A stretch of 64,000 nucleotides of DNA from Rhodopirellula bahusiensis. GTDB lineage: Bacteria > Planctomycetota > Planctomycetia > Pirellulales > Pirellulaceae. The position numbers and the translations under genes are program-made. The stretch lies in contig NZ_NIZW01000009.1 of the NCBI RefSeq assembly GCF_002727185.1, forward strand, positions 1-64,000, written 5' to 3'. Shown here piece after piece: positions 18,877-29,579 of the stretch; position 1 is the stretch's first letter, and each line of letters starts with the position of its first letter. The notes under the pieces were generated by a model. That model was not told the origin of the DNA, ran no database searches, and saw only the letters and a program-made list of their open reading frames with translations.

Positions 18877-20384
18877 CACCGATGGAGGTCGAACGACCCG
18901 ACCTGTTTTCGAATGGGACCGTGATCTTGGGCGGCGGTTTGTGCGGCCTGATCTTGGCGCACGAACTGGCTCAGTCGCTCGAATCAAAATACGGGGCCAA
19001 TGCACCCTGTGTTTGGGTGATTGAAGCTCCGTCGGGACCAGTTCCCACGCGCGACCAGCATCGTCCCGCTCGTTGGTTGCGATTACTCGGTGGCGAAGCG
19101 GACTACCAGTTGCAAACGCAACCCTCGACTGCGTTGGCTGGTCGGTCGATCCATTGGCCACGAGGGAAAGGCTTGGGAGGCAGCGGACGGATCAACTCGA
19201 TGATCTGGTTCCCACCCACCGACGCCGACCGTCAATCGTTGACGAAATTGCTCCTGCCTGAGCAGCGTCCGAACGCTGAGTTTCCGAGCGCTGAGTCGCA
19301 GGCCGAGATCAAGCTGCAACTTCTAAAAGCCTTTGATCGCGCGCTCGAAATTGTTCGTCCCGAGCGTCCTCGCTGGCTCAGCCCCACCAGCACGGCTTTT
19401 TTGGAGTCAGTATCAAAACTACCGAGCGGTTGCTTTCACGCCTACGATCGACTGAATCGAAACGGTCGTCGGTGGACAGCCGCGGATCTGCTCGCGGATC
19501 TGCAGCAAAGCAATCCCGACGCAGCCAAGCGAATTCGCATCGTTCGCGCGAGCGTGTCATCCTTGAGAATCGACAACGATGCAGTCATAGGCATCCGTTG
19601 GTCTGATGGCCGAACGAGCCAAATTGCAAATGGCGTTGAATTGGTTTCGTCACTTGGTGCAATTGGCTCACCGACGCTGCTTCATCGAAGCGGTCTGACT
19701 CATCCTCAGATCGGTCAAAACTTGCACGATCATTTGATCATGCCAGTCATCCATTCTCACGAAGGTCACGCATTCTCAGACTCAACCTCTGACACGCGTG
19801 AGCTGGCTCGATGGCAACACAGCGGTGGCGGACCAATCGCTTGCAACATCGCCGAGTGTGGTGGAATCGACGAAGACCAACGTTGGCAACTGCACGTGAC
19901 TCCGACTGACTACCTTCGATTCCCCAAGGACACTCGCCGTCCCGCGATGACCATCGGAGTCAACGTGACGTGTCCACGTTCGCGCGGAAGCATGAGTTGG
20001 ACGGAGGACGAAACCATCATCGATGCTGGTTACTGGAGTGACGATCGAGACCGGATCGAGTTGCTCGACGGAGTTCGTTGGGTGCGAGAACTGGTGAAGC
20101 AATCCGGATTCGATCGGCGGCTACGGTCCGAACTAATTCCGGGTTCCAAGCGACAAACGGACGAAGCCATTTGCGCCGCGATGGCTCGCTACACACAAAC
20201 GCTTTACCACCCCGCCGGCACCTGTGCACTCGGCGATGTCGTCAACCCAAATTTTCGCGTTCGCGGGCTGGCGAACTTGCGAGTGGTCGATGCGTCATTG
20301 TTGGCCGAACCGACCACGGGGAATCCCACCGCAACACTTGCGATGTTGGCTTGCTACGCCGCTGCCCAACTGAGCCGCGAGTAG
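18873..20384 (+). CDS. GMC-type FAD oxidoreductase
   Basis: The N-terminus has the FAD-binding turn VILGGGLCGLILAHELA near residue 17, followed by RSIHWPRGKGLGGSGRINSM, the GMC signature 1 region. The C-terminal GMC domain is complete, with TLYHPAGTCALGD carrying the catalytic His and NLRVVDASLLAEPTTGNP. At 503 residues it is in the normal range for choline dehydrogenase or glucose oxidase-like enzymes. The electron acceptor and alcohol substrate are not identifiable. It overlaps the metallo-hydrolase gene by four bases. No signal peptide is visible, so it is probably cytoplasmic. Confidence 0.9.
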   Translation: MTPMEVERPDLFSNGTVILGGGLCGLILAHELAQSLESKYGANAPCVWVIEAPSGPVPTRDQHRPARWLRLLGGEADYQLQTQPSTALAGRSIHWPRGKGLGGSGRINSMIWFPPTDADRQSLTKLLLPEQRPNAEFPSAESQAEIKLQLLKAFDRALEIVRPERPRWLSPTSTAFLESVSKLPSGCFHAYDRLNRNGRRWTAADLLADLQQSNPDAAKRIRIVRASVSSLRIDNDAVIGIRWSDGRTSQIANGVELVSSLGAIGSPTLLHRSGLTHPQIGQNLHDHLIMPVIHSHEGHAFSDSTSDTRELARWQHSGGGPIACNIAECGGIDEDQRWQLHVTPTDYLRFPKDTRRPAMTIGVNVTCPRSRGSMSWTEDETIIDAGYWSDDRDRIELLDGVRWVRELVKQSGFDRRLRSELIPGSKRQTDEAICAAMARYTQTLYHPAGTCALGDVVNPNFRVRGLANLRVVDASLLAEPTTGNPTATLAMLACYAAAQLSRE

Positions 20385-20428
20385 GCTGACTCCATGAATC
20401 CGGCCGTGCTCAACCAGCAAAGTTAGAT

Positions 20429-21004
20429 TTAGCGGGGCTTGCTGCGGTAGCGTTTGTTGGAGGCAACCAAGGTGACAAACTTGCCTTGTTGCAGCGTTCG
20501 CCCATCGTCGCTGACAAGTTGTCGATGCCAAGTGATTTTCGCAGCGCGACGTCCGTGAGGCTCGGTCGACTCGACCGACGTCACCACGCGAACTCGTTCG
20601 CCGAAGAAGACGGGGTTCTCAAAGTTCCAATCGCTAACAGACACCAAAGCCAAAGTCGCTGCACGTGGGTACTCGGTCGACAGCCCCGCCAAAACGCTCA
20701 GCCCAAGCAGCCCGTGCGCGACCGGTCGACCGAAAGGCGATTTTGGCAGAAGGCTCTCGCCATTCTCATCTTCATCGTGCAAAGGATCGAAGTCACCGGT
20801 CAGATCGGAAAATGCTCGAACATCATCCGCGGTGATGTTCCGCCACGGACTCAGCCATTTCTCGCCGACGCAGAGGTCCTCGCAGTACAGAGTCTCGGTG
20901 GGCTCAGGGGCATCCTTCGCGATGACGACGGGATCCGGGCGAGTCGCATTCTGCGAAGAGAGGATCGCATTCTGAATTGGCATCGAATCGGACATACGCG
21001 TCAT
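20429..21004 (-). CDS. MaoC-like hotdog-fold dehydratase
   Basis: The 191-residue product has a variable 45-residue N-terminus, then the MaoC pattern: ITADDVRAFSDLTGDFDPLH with the Asp/His catalytic pair of (R)-specific enoyl-CoA hydratases, FGRPVAHGLLGLSVLAGLS, and NPVFFGERVRV. The family hydrates enoyl-acyl thioesters; the chain length is unknown. It converges on the GMC gene with a 44-base gap. Several in-frame ATGs (21004, 20995, 20986) could be the start. Confidence 0.87.
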   Translation of the reverse strand: MTRMSDSMPIQNAILSSQNATRPDPVVIAKDAPEPTETLYCEDLCVGEKWLSPWRNITADDVRAFSDLTGDFDPLHDEDENGESLLPKSPFGRPVAHGLLGLSVLAGLSTEYPRAATLALVSVSDWNFENPVFFGERVRVVTSVESTEPHGRRAAKITWHRQLVSDDGRTLQQGKFVTLVASNKRYRSKPR

Positions 21005-21383
21005 TCCTTGTTGAGTAGCACTCCACCGTGAACCCGCTCAGGTCAATGAGCATCGGTTGGCCCCGCGTCAGCAGCAGCCGGTGAAGGTCGTTCAGGCCTC
21101 GCAACCATGCGAGTCGAACCCGTGGTTCGCCTAGGCGGCACTTTGGCCAAAAGAATTCCACGAAGCAATTCAGGGACCAGGCATTCGCTTAGAATATGCC
21201 AAACGCTGCTCGAGGCAATCTACCTGCGGCGATTGGGCGAACTATACCGGCCGCATTTTGCGGTTTGTATCAGATCGAAACGGCGTTTTTCGACCACAAA
21301 TGCTTCGATGGTTGGCGACGGCGTTTCGTTCAATCATACTCTCGTCTGATCGAAATACGATCTTTGCCCACCCTTCCCTTCCT
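21005..21383. other. Intergenic stretch with no recognised gene
   Basis: This 379-base stretch separates the divergent MaoC and DUF1080 genes, so it should contain two promoters. I see no convincing hairpin, RNA or repeat. Short open frames in it lack protein-like composition. Confidence 0.5.
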
Positions 21384-22175
<792 letters not shown>

Positions 22176-22360
22176 GACAGCCAACATCGCAAGCCGTACG
22201 TCGATCGTTCTGAAGACGATGTCACACTGGGGAACTTGCAGAAACAAACAGTCTCTGCGACCCGATCATTTTTGAACGAATTGCTGTCCGCGGGGTGTCA
22301 ATTTCGCATCACCACCATTTCGTTCGCGGATGTGGGGTAAGCTAGACACCTGCGGAAGTC

Positions 22361-25300
22361 GTGCACAACGCCTTCCCTGGTTTGCTGGGCTTTCCGTGGT
22401 TTGCTGGCACTTTCAATGAGGATGAAGGTTTGACTTCCGATTCGGACCTTCCAAGCGGTACTCAACCGGGCAACACACAGCGTCCTTCCGAGACGTCACA
22501 GCTGGACGCGACAGTTGCATCCGGCAAAGCGATTCCTGTTATCGAGACGCCCGACTGGATCGGGCGCTACCGGGTCGTTCGGCGAATCGGAAGTGGTGGC
22601 TTTGGTTCTGTTTTTCATGCCAAAGACGAATCGCTCAATCGTGACGTCGCAATCAAGATTCCGCTGCGTACACTGGACGACGTCAACGATGAGTTCCAGT
22701 GGACGTCCGAAGCTCGGATGGTCGCCAAGTTGGATCATCCCAACATTGTTCCGGTCTACGACGTTGGAAACTCGGACAAGTTTCCATTTTTCGTCGTTTC
22801 CCGATTCATCCAGGGCGTCGATCTTCGCGAGAGATTTCAGAAGTCGAAACCGTCACTCGAAGAAGGTCTGGCCTGGGTCGCTTCCATCGCCGACGCCTTG
22901 GACCATGCTCATGCGAACGGCTTGGTCCACCGCGATGTCAAACCAAGCAACATTCTGATCGACAATCAAAATCGTGCTTGGCTGACCGATTTCGGATTGG
23001 CAATGAGCGACGATGCGCCGCGACCGACTCGAGCCGGGTTGCTGATCGGGACGTATTCCTACATGAGCCCCGAACAGGCTCGTGGCGAAGGTCACTTGGT
23101 CGACGGTCGCGCCGACATCTTTGCATTGGGAATCGTGCTGTATGAGTTATTGGTCGGACGACGTCCGTTCAGTGGCGGGTCCAGTCAACAGTTGCTGCAG
23201 GATATCGTCCGCGCGGAACCAACACCGCTTCGCCAGTTCGACCCAAAAATTCCAATCGAACTGGAACGAATTTGTTTGAAGGCGTTGGCTCAACGGGTCT
23301 CCGATCGCTACGAGCGGGCGGCGACGATGGCCACCGAGCTTCGCACGTACCAATTGGAAGAGAGCACGGTCGATTACACCGATGATCTGTCCGCTGCGTT
23401 TGTTCCCGTCGACAATCAATGGGCACCGCCGGGGGTGAAGGAAAACGCGCAGGGCAATGAAGCAGAGTCACGCGTGATCCCGAAGGGTCTGCGAGCGTTT
23501 GACAAACACGATCGCAGGTTCTTCTTGCAACTTGTCCCCGGTGCGCGAGACGCTCGTGGGATCCCCGAAGTTCTTCGCCAACTGAAGATCCGGATCGACT
23601 CTCGCGAGTCCGACGACGCTTTCCGAGTGGCACTGATTTATGGTCCCTCTGGATCAGGCAAATCGTCCCTGATGCAGGCCGGTTTGGTTCCTCTGTTGGA
23701 CCCTTCGGTTGAAGTTATCTCAGTGGAAGCCAACGCGAAGCACACGGAATCGCGGTTGCTTTCGACACTACAAAACCTTGATTCGCACACCGCCGCCGAG
23801 TCCACGCTGATCGGGGCGATGTCGTCCATCCGAAAGAATGGCGTCAGCGGCGGAAAAAAAGTGTTGGTAGTCGTCGACCAATTCGAGCAATGGTTGCACG
23901 CGCATCCCAAGATGCGAGACGAAGTGCTTGTCGATGCAATTCGACAGTGCGACGGTGGAAACTTGCAATGTTTGTTGCTGATTCGCGATGACTTCTGGAT
24001 GCCCGCCACACAGTTCTTCCACGAACTGGATGTGCGTTTGGTCCAAGACGTCAACAGCATCGCCGTGGACCGTTTTGATCTTCGGCACGCACGCTATGTC
24101 TTGACGGAATTTGGACGAGCGTATGGCTGCCTCCCTGATGATTTGAGCGGGATCACCAACGAACAGAACAAGTTCATCTCCAGTATCGTCGAAGCTGTTC
24201 AAGAGAATGGCAAAGTCATTTCGATCCATCTGGCCGTCTTGGCTCAGATGTTGAAGGGACGCACTTGGAACCTCAAAACGCTGGCTGAGTTTGGTGGTAC
24301 CGAAGGCATCGATATCGGTTACCTGCAATCAACCTTTGAAGGCTCCAATGCCTCGCCTCATCACCGAAGTCTTCGTGATCCTGCGAAAGCGGTCTTGGCC
24401 GAACTGTTGCCCGATCGTGGGACCAAGATCAAAGGCCAGATGAAAGACATCGATCGACTGCAGCAAGTGACCGGGCTCGACGATTCAACCTTCGATGAAT
24501 TGATCGCTGCTCTGGACGGAGAGCTTCGTTTGATCACGCCCACCGCTGCAATGGACGGCCTCAATTCGGATTCGTCCCTGCGAAGCTATCAACTAACGCA
24601 CGACTTTCTAGTGGAACCAATTCGCGATTGGTTGACACAAAGCGATCGCCAAACCGTTCGAGGACGCGCGAAAATCCGGTTGAACGAACTATCGGAGTAT
24701 TGGAAGAACAATCGCGAAAATCGCTTCCTACCCAGCGGATTGGAATTTCTTCGCTTCCTAGCGTTGACCCAGGCGGCTCAGCGAACGGAAGACCAATCCA
24801 AACTGATGGCGGCATCGGCTCGCTATCACGGGACCCGGTGGGCCATCGCCGCCGTGATGCTTTTGATCGCGGGACTCGCCGTTGCTGCGATCAACAAAGA
24901 CGTCGCAAATCGGATGGCGGAACAGGAAACGGATTCAACCGTGTCTCGTTTGCTTGCCGCCGACATCGGAATGATGCCCGACGTGCTTGAAAAGATTCAA
25001 ACCGTTCAAGAAGAAGCTCACCCACGTTTGCGATCCGTGCTGACGGATCCAACCAAAACGTCTCGTGAAGTGTTGGCTGCGCGACTGGCGTTGGTGGAGA
25101 ACAATCCCGAACAAGTCGAACCGTTGGTGGATGCGATTCCTTTTTCAGATCCAGAAACCCTCGAATTGATTGCGGAACGTCTTCGACTTCAATCCGAGAT
25201 TGCAACTCCTTTGATTTGGTCGCGGTATCAATCCAACACTTTGGATGAAGACCAACAACTGCGTTTCGCCTGGGTGCTCGCGCAGCTGGACGCAGTGAAT

Positions 25301-27862
25301 CTACGTTGGAAACACCATGCCTCGCAATTAGTCAGAGCCATCGTCAACCAAAACCCGACTCGAGTCGGTGAGCTGACTCCCGGTTTCACCCGCATCGCCG
25401 AACAGATCATCGATCCCGCAGCAAAGTATTTTGCAACTTCAACCGATGGCATCCGATCCGAAACAGAAAGTGATGTTCGCCTGAACGCTGCGTTCCTACT
25501 TTCGCAGTGCATCGCTCCCGCGGATCCGGTTTTGAAGGAATTGCTAGTCGTCGCTGACAAAGATGAATTTGAATTGCTGCTGGCTGTTGCTTTGGAAGAT
25601 CCCAGTGCTGTTTCTCGATTGCTTCAAGACGAGCTGAAACGGGAGGCGAAACCAGAATGGGACGAATCCAATTTGACATATACATTTCCGTCAGTTGATT
25701 CGACACTGAAAGCGCAAGTTGCTTCGATGCACGGTTTCGTCGACCAGAACTTCGTGATGATTCAACAGTGTCCACTCGAAGAATTCGAATCGGTCGCACG
25801 ATTACTGCAACCTTTCGGATACTGCCCCGAATGCGTTCGTGCCTACACCAAAGACAACCGCCAATTTCTCGCCGCTGCTTTCCAACGGAATGGGCTGGAT
25901 TGGAAGTTCACTCTCGACGTCAATCGAGAGTCTGTGGAAGCATTCCAACAAAGCATGCGGGCGGAAGAATTCTATCCTTGCGATGTGACTGCCATCCCCA
26001 CACTGTCAGATTCCGATGAAATTGAAGCGTCGGATAGCTTGCAGGAATACGGTGTTCTGTGGACCGAACTACCAACCGGAACGATTGACTCCAGAATTTA
26101 TCTGGGGCTGACCGAGTCGGAACATCAACCGAAAGGTTGGGAACCGCTGATTCAAATTGGCTTTGTTCCAAAGACGAATTTGAAACGGAGGCATCCGAGC
26201 GGAAGCGATCGCTACAGTTCCGTCCGTCATCGCTTGGTATCACCTCCAATGGCCGAGGACACATGGAACGATAGCCCCTACAGTTTTCAATCACGCATTT
26301 TGCTTGCGAAGTATCAGGCCGACATTCGTTTGAACCCACCCGGTGAATTCGACGAAGACACAATCAGCTACTCAGCAGTCTGGTGGAATGGTGGAACCCA
26401 CGAGTCAAAAACACTTGAGCGACTCCCTTTCGCGGAGCATCTGACAGAATCAAAACAATTGGCAGCAGATGATTTCCGGCTGATCAGTTTGTCTTTGGTG
26501 GAAGACGGCGATGAAATTGTTGCCGCTTCAGTGTGGCACCGCCCAATTGTTTCGGATGAACAGAAAGATCATGTTGCAAGCCGCAAGGCCAACGCGACGA
26601 TCGCGTTGACGCGACTGGGATCCACCGAGCAACTCTGGAAGTCACTCGAGGACACCACTGGTCCTCGACTACGATCCTATTTGATCGACCGAATGGCATC
26701 ACTGAATGTTCCGCCATCAGTTTTACTCCAACGACTGCGAGTCGAAAGCGATGTGTCGCGACGAGTCGCGCTGATCGCGTCGATGGCCCGATACCGGCCC
26801 GAACAATTGCCCGCCGACGAACTGCTCGGTTTAAAAGAAATGATTGGTGATTGGGGAACACAACATCCACAGGCATCCGTGCACTCCATTTGCCGCTATC
26901 TCGCGAATCGTTGGGAATGGAGTGCCGTCGTCGAAAAGATCGATCAAGCGGACACACCCGATCGGGACTCTTTCATTCGATCAGAGGAAAAAGCCAATGA
27001 ACTCGAACCGACCTGGGATCGAAATGGACAAGGGCAAACAATGGTCCACATCCCAGGTCCAGTCGAATTCACAATGGGATCGCCCGGTCACGAGTCGTTC
27101 CGAGATCATTCTCTGGAGGTGCCCATTCGAACCAAGATCCCACGCGCATTTGCGATCTCCGATTCGGAAGTCACTCTGGAACAGTATCAGCGTTTTGACC
27201 CAGACGCACACTATGCGACTCAGTACACACCCCATCCCGATTGTCCGAAAACCTCGGCTGGATGGTTCGAGGCTATCAAGTATTGCCGCTGGTTAAGTGA
27301 GCAGGAAGGCATACATGAATCGCAGATGTGCTATCCGACAATCAAAGAGATTGAGCGAGATGCTGAGTCACCAGAGGGTATCATACGACCCAAGAATTTT
27401 CTGGAACGCACGGGCTATCGATTGCCAACAGAAGCAGAATGGGAATTTGCCTGCCGTGCAGGAACGGACACACCTCGCTACTACGGGTATGCTCCCGAAT
27501 TGCTCCCGCAATATGCCTGGACTACAGGGAGCTCTGCCCAAGCGTCCCAGGTGTTGTTCCGTCCGGTGAAACAGCTTCTGCCCAATTCGTTCGGCTTGTT
27601 CGACACGCTTGGTAACGTCATGGAATGGTGCGAAACACACGATCCAGCACGGCGTCACAACAAAACTAAGATCGTCGACACCTCGAATGGAATGATCGAC
27701 AGCCAATCCATCTATCGAAATGCTCGAGGAAGCGCCTTGTTCTACGTCCCGACGACGATGCGCGCCGCCAAACGAGAACAAGAGAAGACGTACACATTTC
27801 ACCCCTACCTTGGATTCCGTATCGCTCGGACGTTGACGCCAGCGGAGGAAACGAGCGATTGA
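22361..27862 (+). CDS. Giant Ser/Thr kinase - nSTAND NTPase - FGE-sulfatase-domain protein
   Basis: The 1833 residues are organised as follows. A Hanks-type kinase (about 66-330) has GSGGFGSVFHA, DVAIK, HRDVKPSNIL and DFGLA, so it looks active. A STAND-like NTPase (about 380-780) has Walker A YGPSGSGKSS near 427 and Walker B KVLVVVDQFEQW near 500. One transmembrane helix (WAIAAVMLLIAGLAVAAI) lies near 826. A long helical, HEAT-like stretch (about 850-1150) is followed by a region with PFGYCPECV and NGLDWKFTL resembling bacterial tandem-repeat (BTRD1-like) units. A C-terminal formylglycine-generating-enzyme/SUMF1-type domain (about 1560-1820) has FTMGSPGHESF, YRLPTEAEWEFACRAGTDTP, LFDTLGNVMEWC and LGFRIART. 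The kinase and NTPase are cytoplasmic and the FGE end probably external. The GTG at 22361 has poor spacing; a TTG at 22430 preceded by GAGGATGAAGG is an alternative start. Confidence 0.9.
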   Translation: MHNAFPGLLGFPWFAGTFNEDEGLTSDSDLPSGTQPGNTQRPSETSQLDATVASGKAIPVIETPDWIGRYRVVRRIGSGGFGSVFHAKDESLNRDVAIKIPLRTLDDVNDEFQWTSEARMVAKLDHPNIVPVYDVGNSDKFPFFVVSRFIQGVDLRERFQKSKPSLEEGLAWVASIADALDHAHANGLVHRDVKPSNILIDNQNRAWLTDFGLAMSDDAPRPTRAGLLIGTYSYMSPEQARGEGHLVDGRADIFALGIVLYELLVGRRPFSGGSSQQLLQDIVRAEPTPLRQFDPKIPIELERICLKALAQRVSDRYERAATMATELRTYQLEESTVDYTDDLSAAFVPVDNQWAPPGVKENAQGNEAESRVIPKGLRAFDKHDRRFFLQLVPGARDARGIPEVLRQLKIRIDSRESDDAFRVALIYGPSGSGKSSLMQAGLVPLLDPSVEVISVEANAKHTESRLLSTLQNLDSHTAAESTLIGAMSSIRKNGVSGGKKVLVVVDQFEQWLHAHPKMRDEVLVDAIRQCDGGNLQCLLLIRDDFWMPATQFFHELDVRLVQDVNSIAVDRFDLRHARYVLTEFGRAYGCLPDDLSGITNEQNKFISSIVEAVQENGKVISIHLAVLAQMLKGRTWNLKTLAEFGGTEGIDIGYLQSTFEGSNASPHHRSLRDPAKAVLAELLPDRGTKIKGQMKDIDRLQQVTGLDDSTFDELIAALDGELRLITPTAAMDGLNSDSSLRSYQLTHDFLVEPIRDWLTQSDRQTVRGRAKIRLNELSEYWKNNRENRFLPSGLEFLRFLALTQAAQRTEDQSKLMAASARYHGTRWAIAAVMLLIAGLAVAAINKDVANRMAEQETDSTVSRLLAADIGMMPDVLEKIQTVQEEAHPRLRSVLTDPTKTSREVLAARLALVENNPEQVEPLVDAIPFSDPETLELIAERLRLQSEIATPLIWSRYQSNTLDEDQQLRFAWVLAQLDAVNLRWKHHASQLVRAIVNQNPTRVGELTPGFTRIAEQIIDPAAKYFATSTDGIRSETESDVRLNAAFLLSQCIAPADPVLKELLVVADKDEFELLLAVALEDPSAVSRLLQDELKREAKPEWDESNLTYTFPSVDSTLKAQVASMHGFVDQNFVMIQQCPLEEFESVARLLQPFGYCPECVRAYTKDNRQFLAAAFQRNGLDWKFTLDVNRESVEAFQQSMRAEEFYPCDVTAIPTLSDSDEIEASDSLQEYGVLWTELPTGTIDSRIYLGLTESEHQPKGWEPLIQIGFVPKTNLKRRHPSGSDRYSSVRHRLVSPPMAEDTWNDSPYSFQSRILLAKYQADIRLNPPGEFDEDTISYSAVWWNGGTHESKTLERLPFAEHLTESKQLAADDFRLISLSLVEDGDEIVAASVWHRPIVSDEQKDHVASRKANATIALTRLGSTEQLWKSLEDTTGPRLRSYLIDRMASLNVPPSVLLQRLRVESDVSRRVALIASMARYRPEQLPADELLGLKEMIGDWGTQHPQASVHSICRYLANRWEWSAVVEKIDQADTPDRDSFIRSEEKANELEPTWDRNGQGQTMVHIPGPVEFTMGSPGHESFRDHSLEVPIRTKIPRAFAISDSEVTLEQYQRFDPDAHYATQYTPHPDCPKTSAGWFEAIKYCRWLSEQEGIHESQMCYPTIKEIERDAESPEGIIRPKNFLERTGYRLPTEAEWEFACRAGTDTPRYYGYAPELLPQYAWTTGSSAQASQVLFRPVKQLLPNSFGLFDTLGNVMEWCETHDPARRHNKTKIVDTSNGMIDSQSIYRNARGSALFYVPTTMRAAKREQEKTYTFHPYLGFRIARTLTPAEETSD

Positions 27863-27900
27863 GCGTGGACCATGCTGACCCTTCCGATATTCGCGTCACT

Positions 27901-29418
27901 TCAGGGCAAAATCCGCGTCAGTTCACCCCACTCACCATTCGACGTTTTTTGAAAGACAGTTCCTTTGTCCGTGATCACACGCATTTGGTTGTTGATGGTT
28001 CTTAGATCGATCGGCTTCAGATCGTTTTGTGGCAAAGGAACAATCGACCAATCTGCAGAGGCGATATCGAATTTGTAAAGCGTCTGATTCTCAGTCAAGA
28101 CGTGAAGCATTTTGGAATCAACAGCAGCCATCATGCAAACTTTCTCGTCATCCAGTGGGTCACGACTCAGGTGAGACCAGCTCACCCCTGACGGTTCTTC
28201 TCTCATTTGATAGACGGTTTGATCGCGAGCGAGCAGAAACAAATTTTTGTTATTGCATGCCACACCGTCGACTTTCCATGAGGCGGGCGAGATGACCTGA
28301 TTGTTCTCATAAACTTTCCGGTCGTTCTTGAGAGAAAAGTGTCGCCAGACGGCCGGCGGTGGAGGCAAGAATGGATTGGGAGTTCCATTCGCGATGCTTT
28401 GTTGCATCCACACATCGAAGGGTGCACTCCCTTTCACTTTCAAAACATGAGCTTCTACACACCAGTGGTCTTTATCAACGGAAGTGAAGTTGTCGTAGGA
28501 CGCCCAGCAACACCCTTCGTCTTTCCACTGTGTCCCCCACGAATTCATCAGCAACAAAGCCTGTTTCTCATCGTCGTATCCGACGGCAGCAATGGCATGG
28601 TAATTCACATCGTCTGAAGAGCTTTCTGTCCAAACGTACGGCATTTCAATCGCATCATCGGCACGAAAATCACCCTTCATACGGACGACCAAAATGACCG
28701 GATATCCCTCGTGCAAATAGAGCTTGATATCGTCCAGGTTTCGGGCCCTCGCGTTGTCCAACAACTTGAACGAGTTTGCTTCCACGGCGGCGTTTGATGA
28801 GATTTGGCCGTTCACTGGATTCAGACATGCTCGCGATGCACAGCCATTGAGTTTTAGAAAGTCCACGGCTTGAAGGATCGTCAAACCACCCCCGTCACTG
28901 GATAGTTGGTTGTAAACATACTCGGGACTGAATTGATCGCTGGCGAAGGTTGGCTTCCGCCGTCGTTCTTGACCGATTTGGCAGGAATAGGCGGCGTAGG
29001 CAGCGGCCCAAGCCACACAATCATTCTGAGTTTGCTTGCCCGGAGTCGGAAGAAATTCTCGCAAGTCAACTATGTTGGGCAACACGACGGAATCGTTCGG
29101 GCCCCAATTCTGATCGATTCCGGGAACCGAGCTTTGCACCGTTTCGAAACTGGGAACCGTCGTGATCGAGTCCGTGCCGTATGGAACGGAAGAAGGAAGT
29201 GCAACGTCGCCGGACCGCTGCGTCTCACGGTGAACATCAACCGTTGCCGCCGCTGAATCAGGAGGCGCACCGAGATCCGCTCTCGTCGCAATTTGTTCGT
29301 AGACTTCATCCGGTACCAAGAGCACGCCCGGGTTATCGGCAGTTTGGGCAATCAAGTCACTTTGGTGAAAGAAACCAAAGGCTAAGACATGCCAGGTCAA
29401 CCAGAAAGACAATCGCAT
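27901..29418 (-). CDS. Exported papain-family (C1) peptidase with propeller-like C-terminus
   Basis: Starting at the ATG at 29418 gives a signal peptide (MRLSFWLTWHVLAFGFF to IAQ). The C1 peptidase core follows: Cys in QTQNDCVAWAAAYAAYSC near residue 132, His in VNYHAIAAVGYDD near 272 and Asn in LLMNSWGTQWKDEG near 291, the expected catalytic order. The last 160 residues hold short repeats such as NNKNLFLLARDQTVYQMRE and MLHVLTENQTLYKFD and MRVITDKGTVFQK, which look like tectonin-type beta-propeller blades. A longer start at 29475 would put 19 residues before the signal. It converges on the giant kinase gene and diverges from the small-protein/glycosyltransferase operon. The substrate is unknown. 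Confidence 0.85.
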   Translation of the reverse strand: MRLSFWLTWHVLAFGFFHQSDLIAQTADNPGVLLVPDEVYEQIATRADLGAPPDSAAATVDVHRETQRSGDVALPSSVPYGTDSITTVPSFETVQSSVPGIDQNWGPNDSVVLPNIVDLREFLPTPGKQTQNDCVAWAAAYAAYSCQIGQERRRKPTFASDQFSPEYVYNQLSSDGGGLTILQAVDFLKLNGCASRACLNPVNGQISSNAAVEANSFKLLDNARARNLDDIKLYLHEGYPVILVVRMKGDFRADDAIEMPYVWTESSSDDVNYHAIAAVGYDDEKQALLLMNSWGTQWKDEGCCWASYDNFTSVDKDHWCVEAHVLKVKGSAPFDVWMQQSIANGTPNPFLPPPPAVWRHFSLKNDRKVYENNQVISPASWKVDGVACNNKNLFLLARDQTVYQMREEPSGVSWSHLSRDPLDDEKVCMMAAVDSKMLHVLTENQTLYKFDIASADWSIVPLPQNDLKPIDLRTINNQMRVITDKGTVFQKTSNGEWGELTRILP

Positions 29419-29579
29419 AAGTCGACCAACATGAAGATCAATGGAAAGAATTGAAAAACGTTGGATCGTTATCACTCGATACGAGTTCGCAAACTTGCGT
29501 GTGGCGCCGAAAAGGAATAGCCTTCCATTCCCGTGGGGCTAACGAACCATCCGCCAGCATTCTAACCGAGGTCACCATC

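Noticed and set aside
20904-21161. 85-residue minus-strand frame upstream of the MaoC gene
   Set aside because: It overlaps the MaoC gene in another frame and has no start signal or protein-like pattern.
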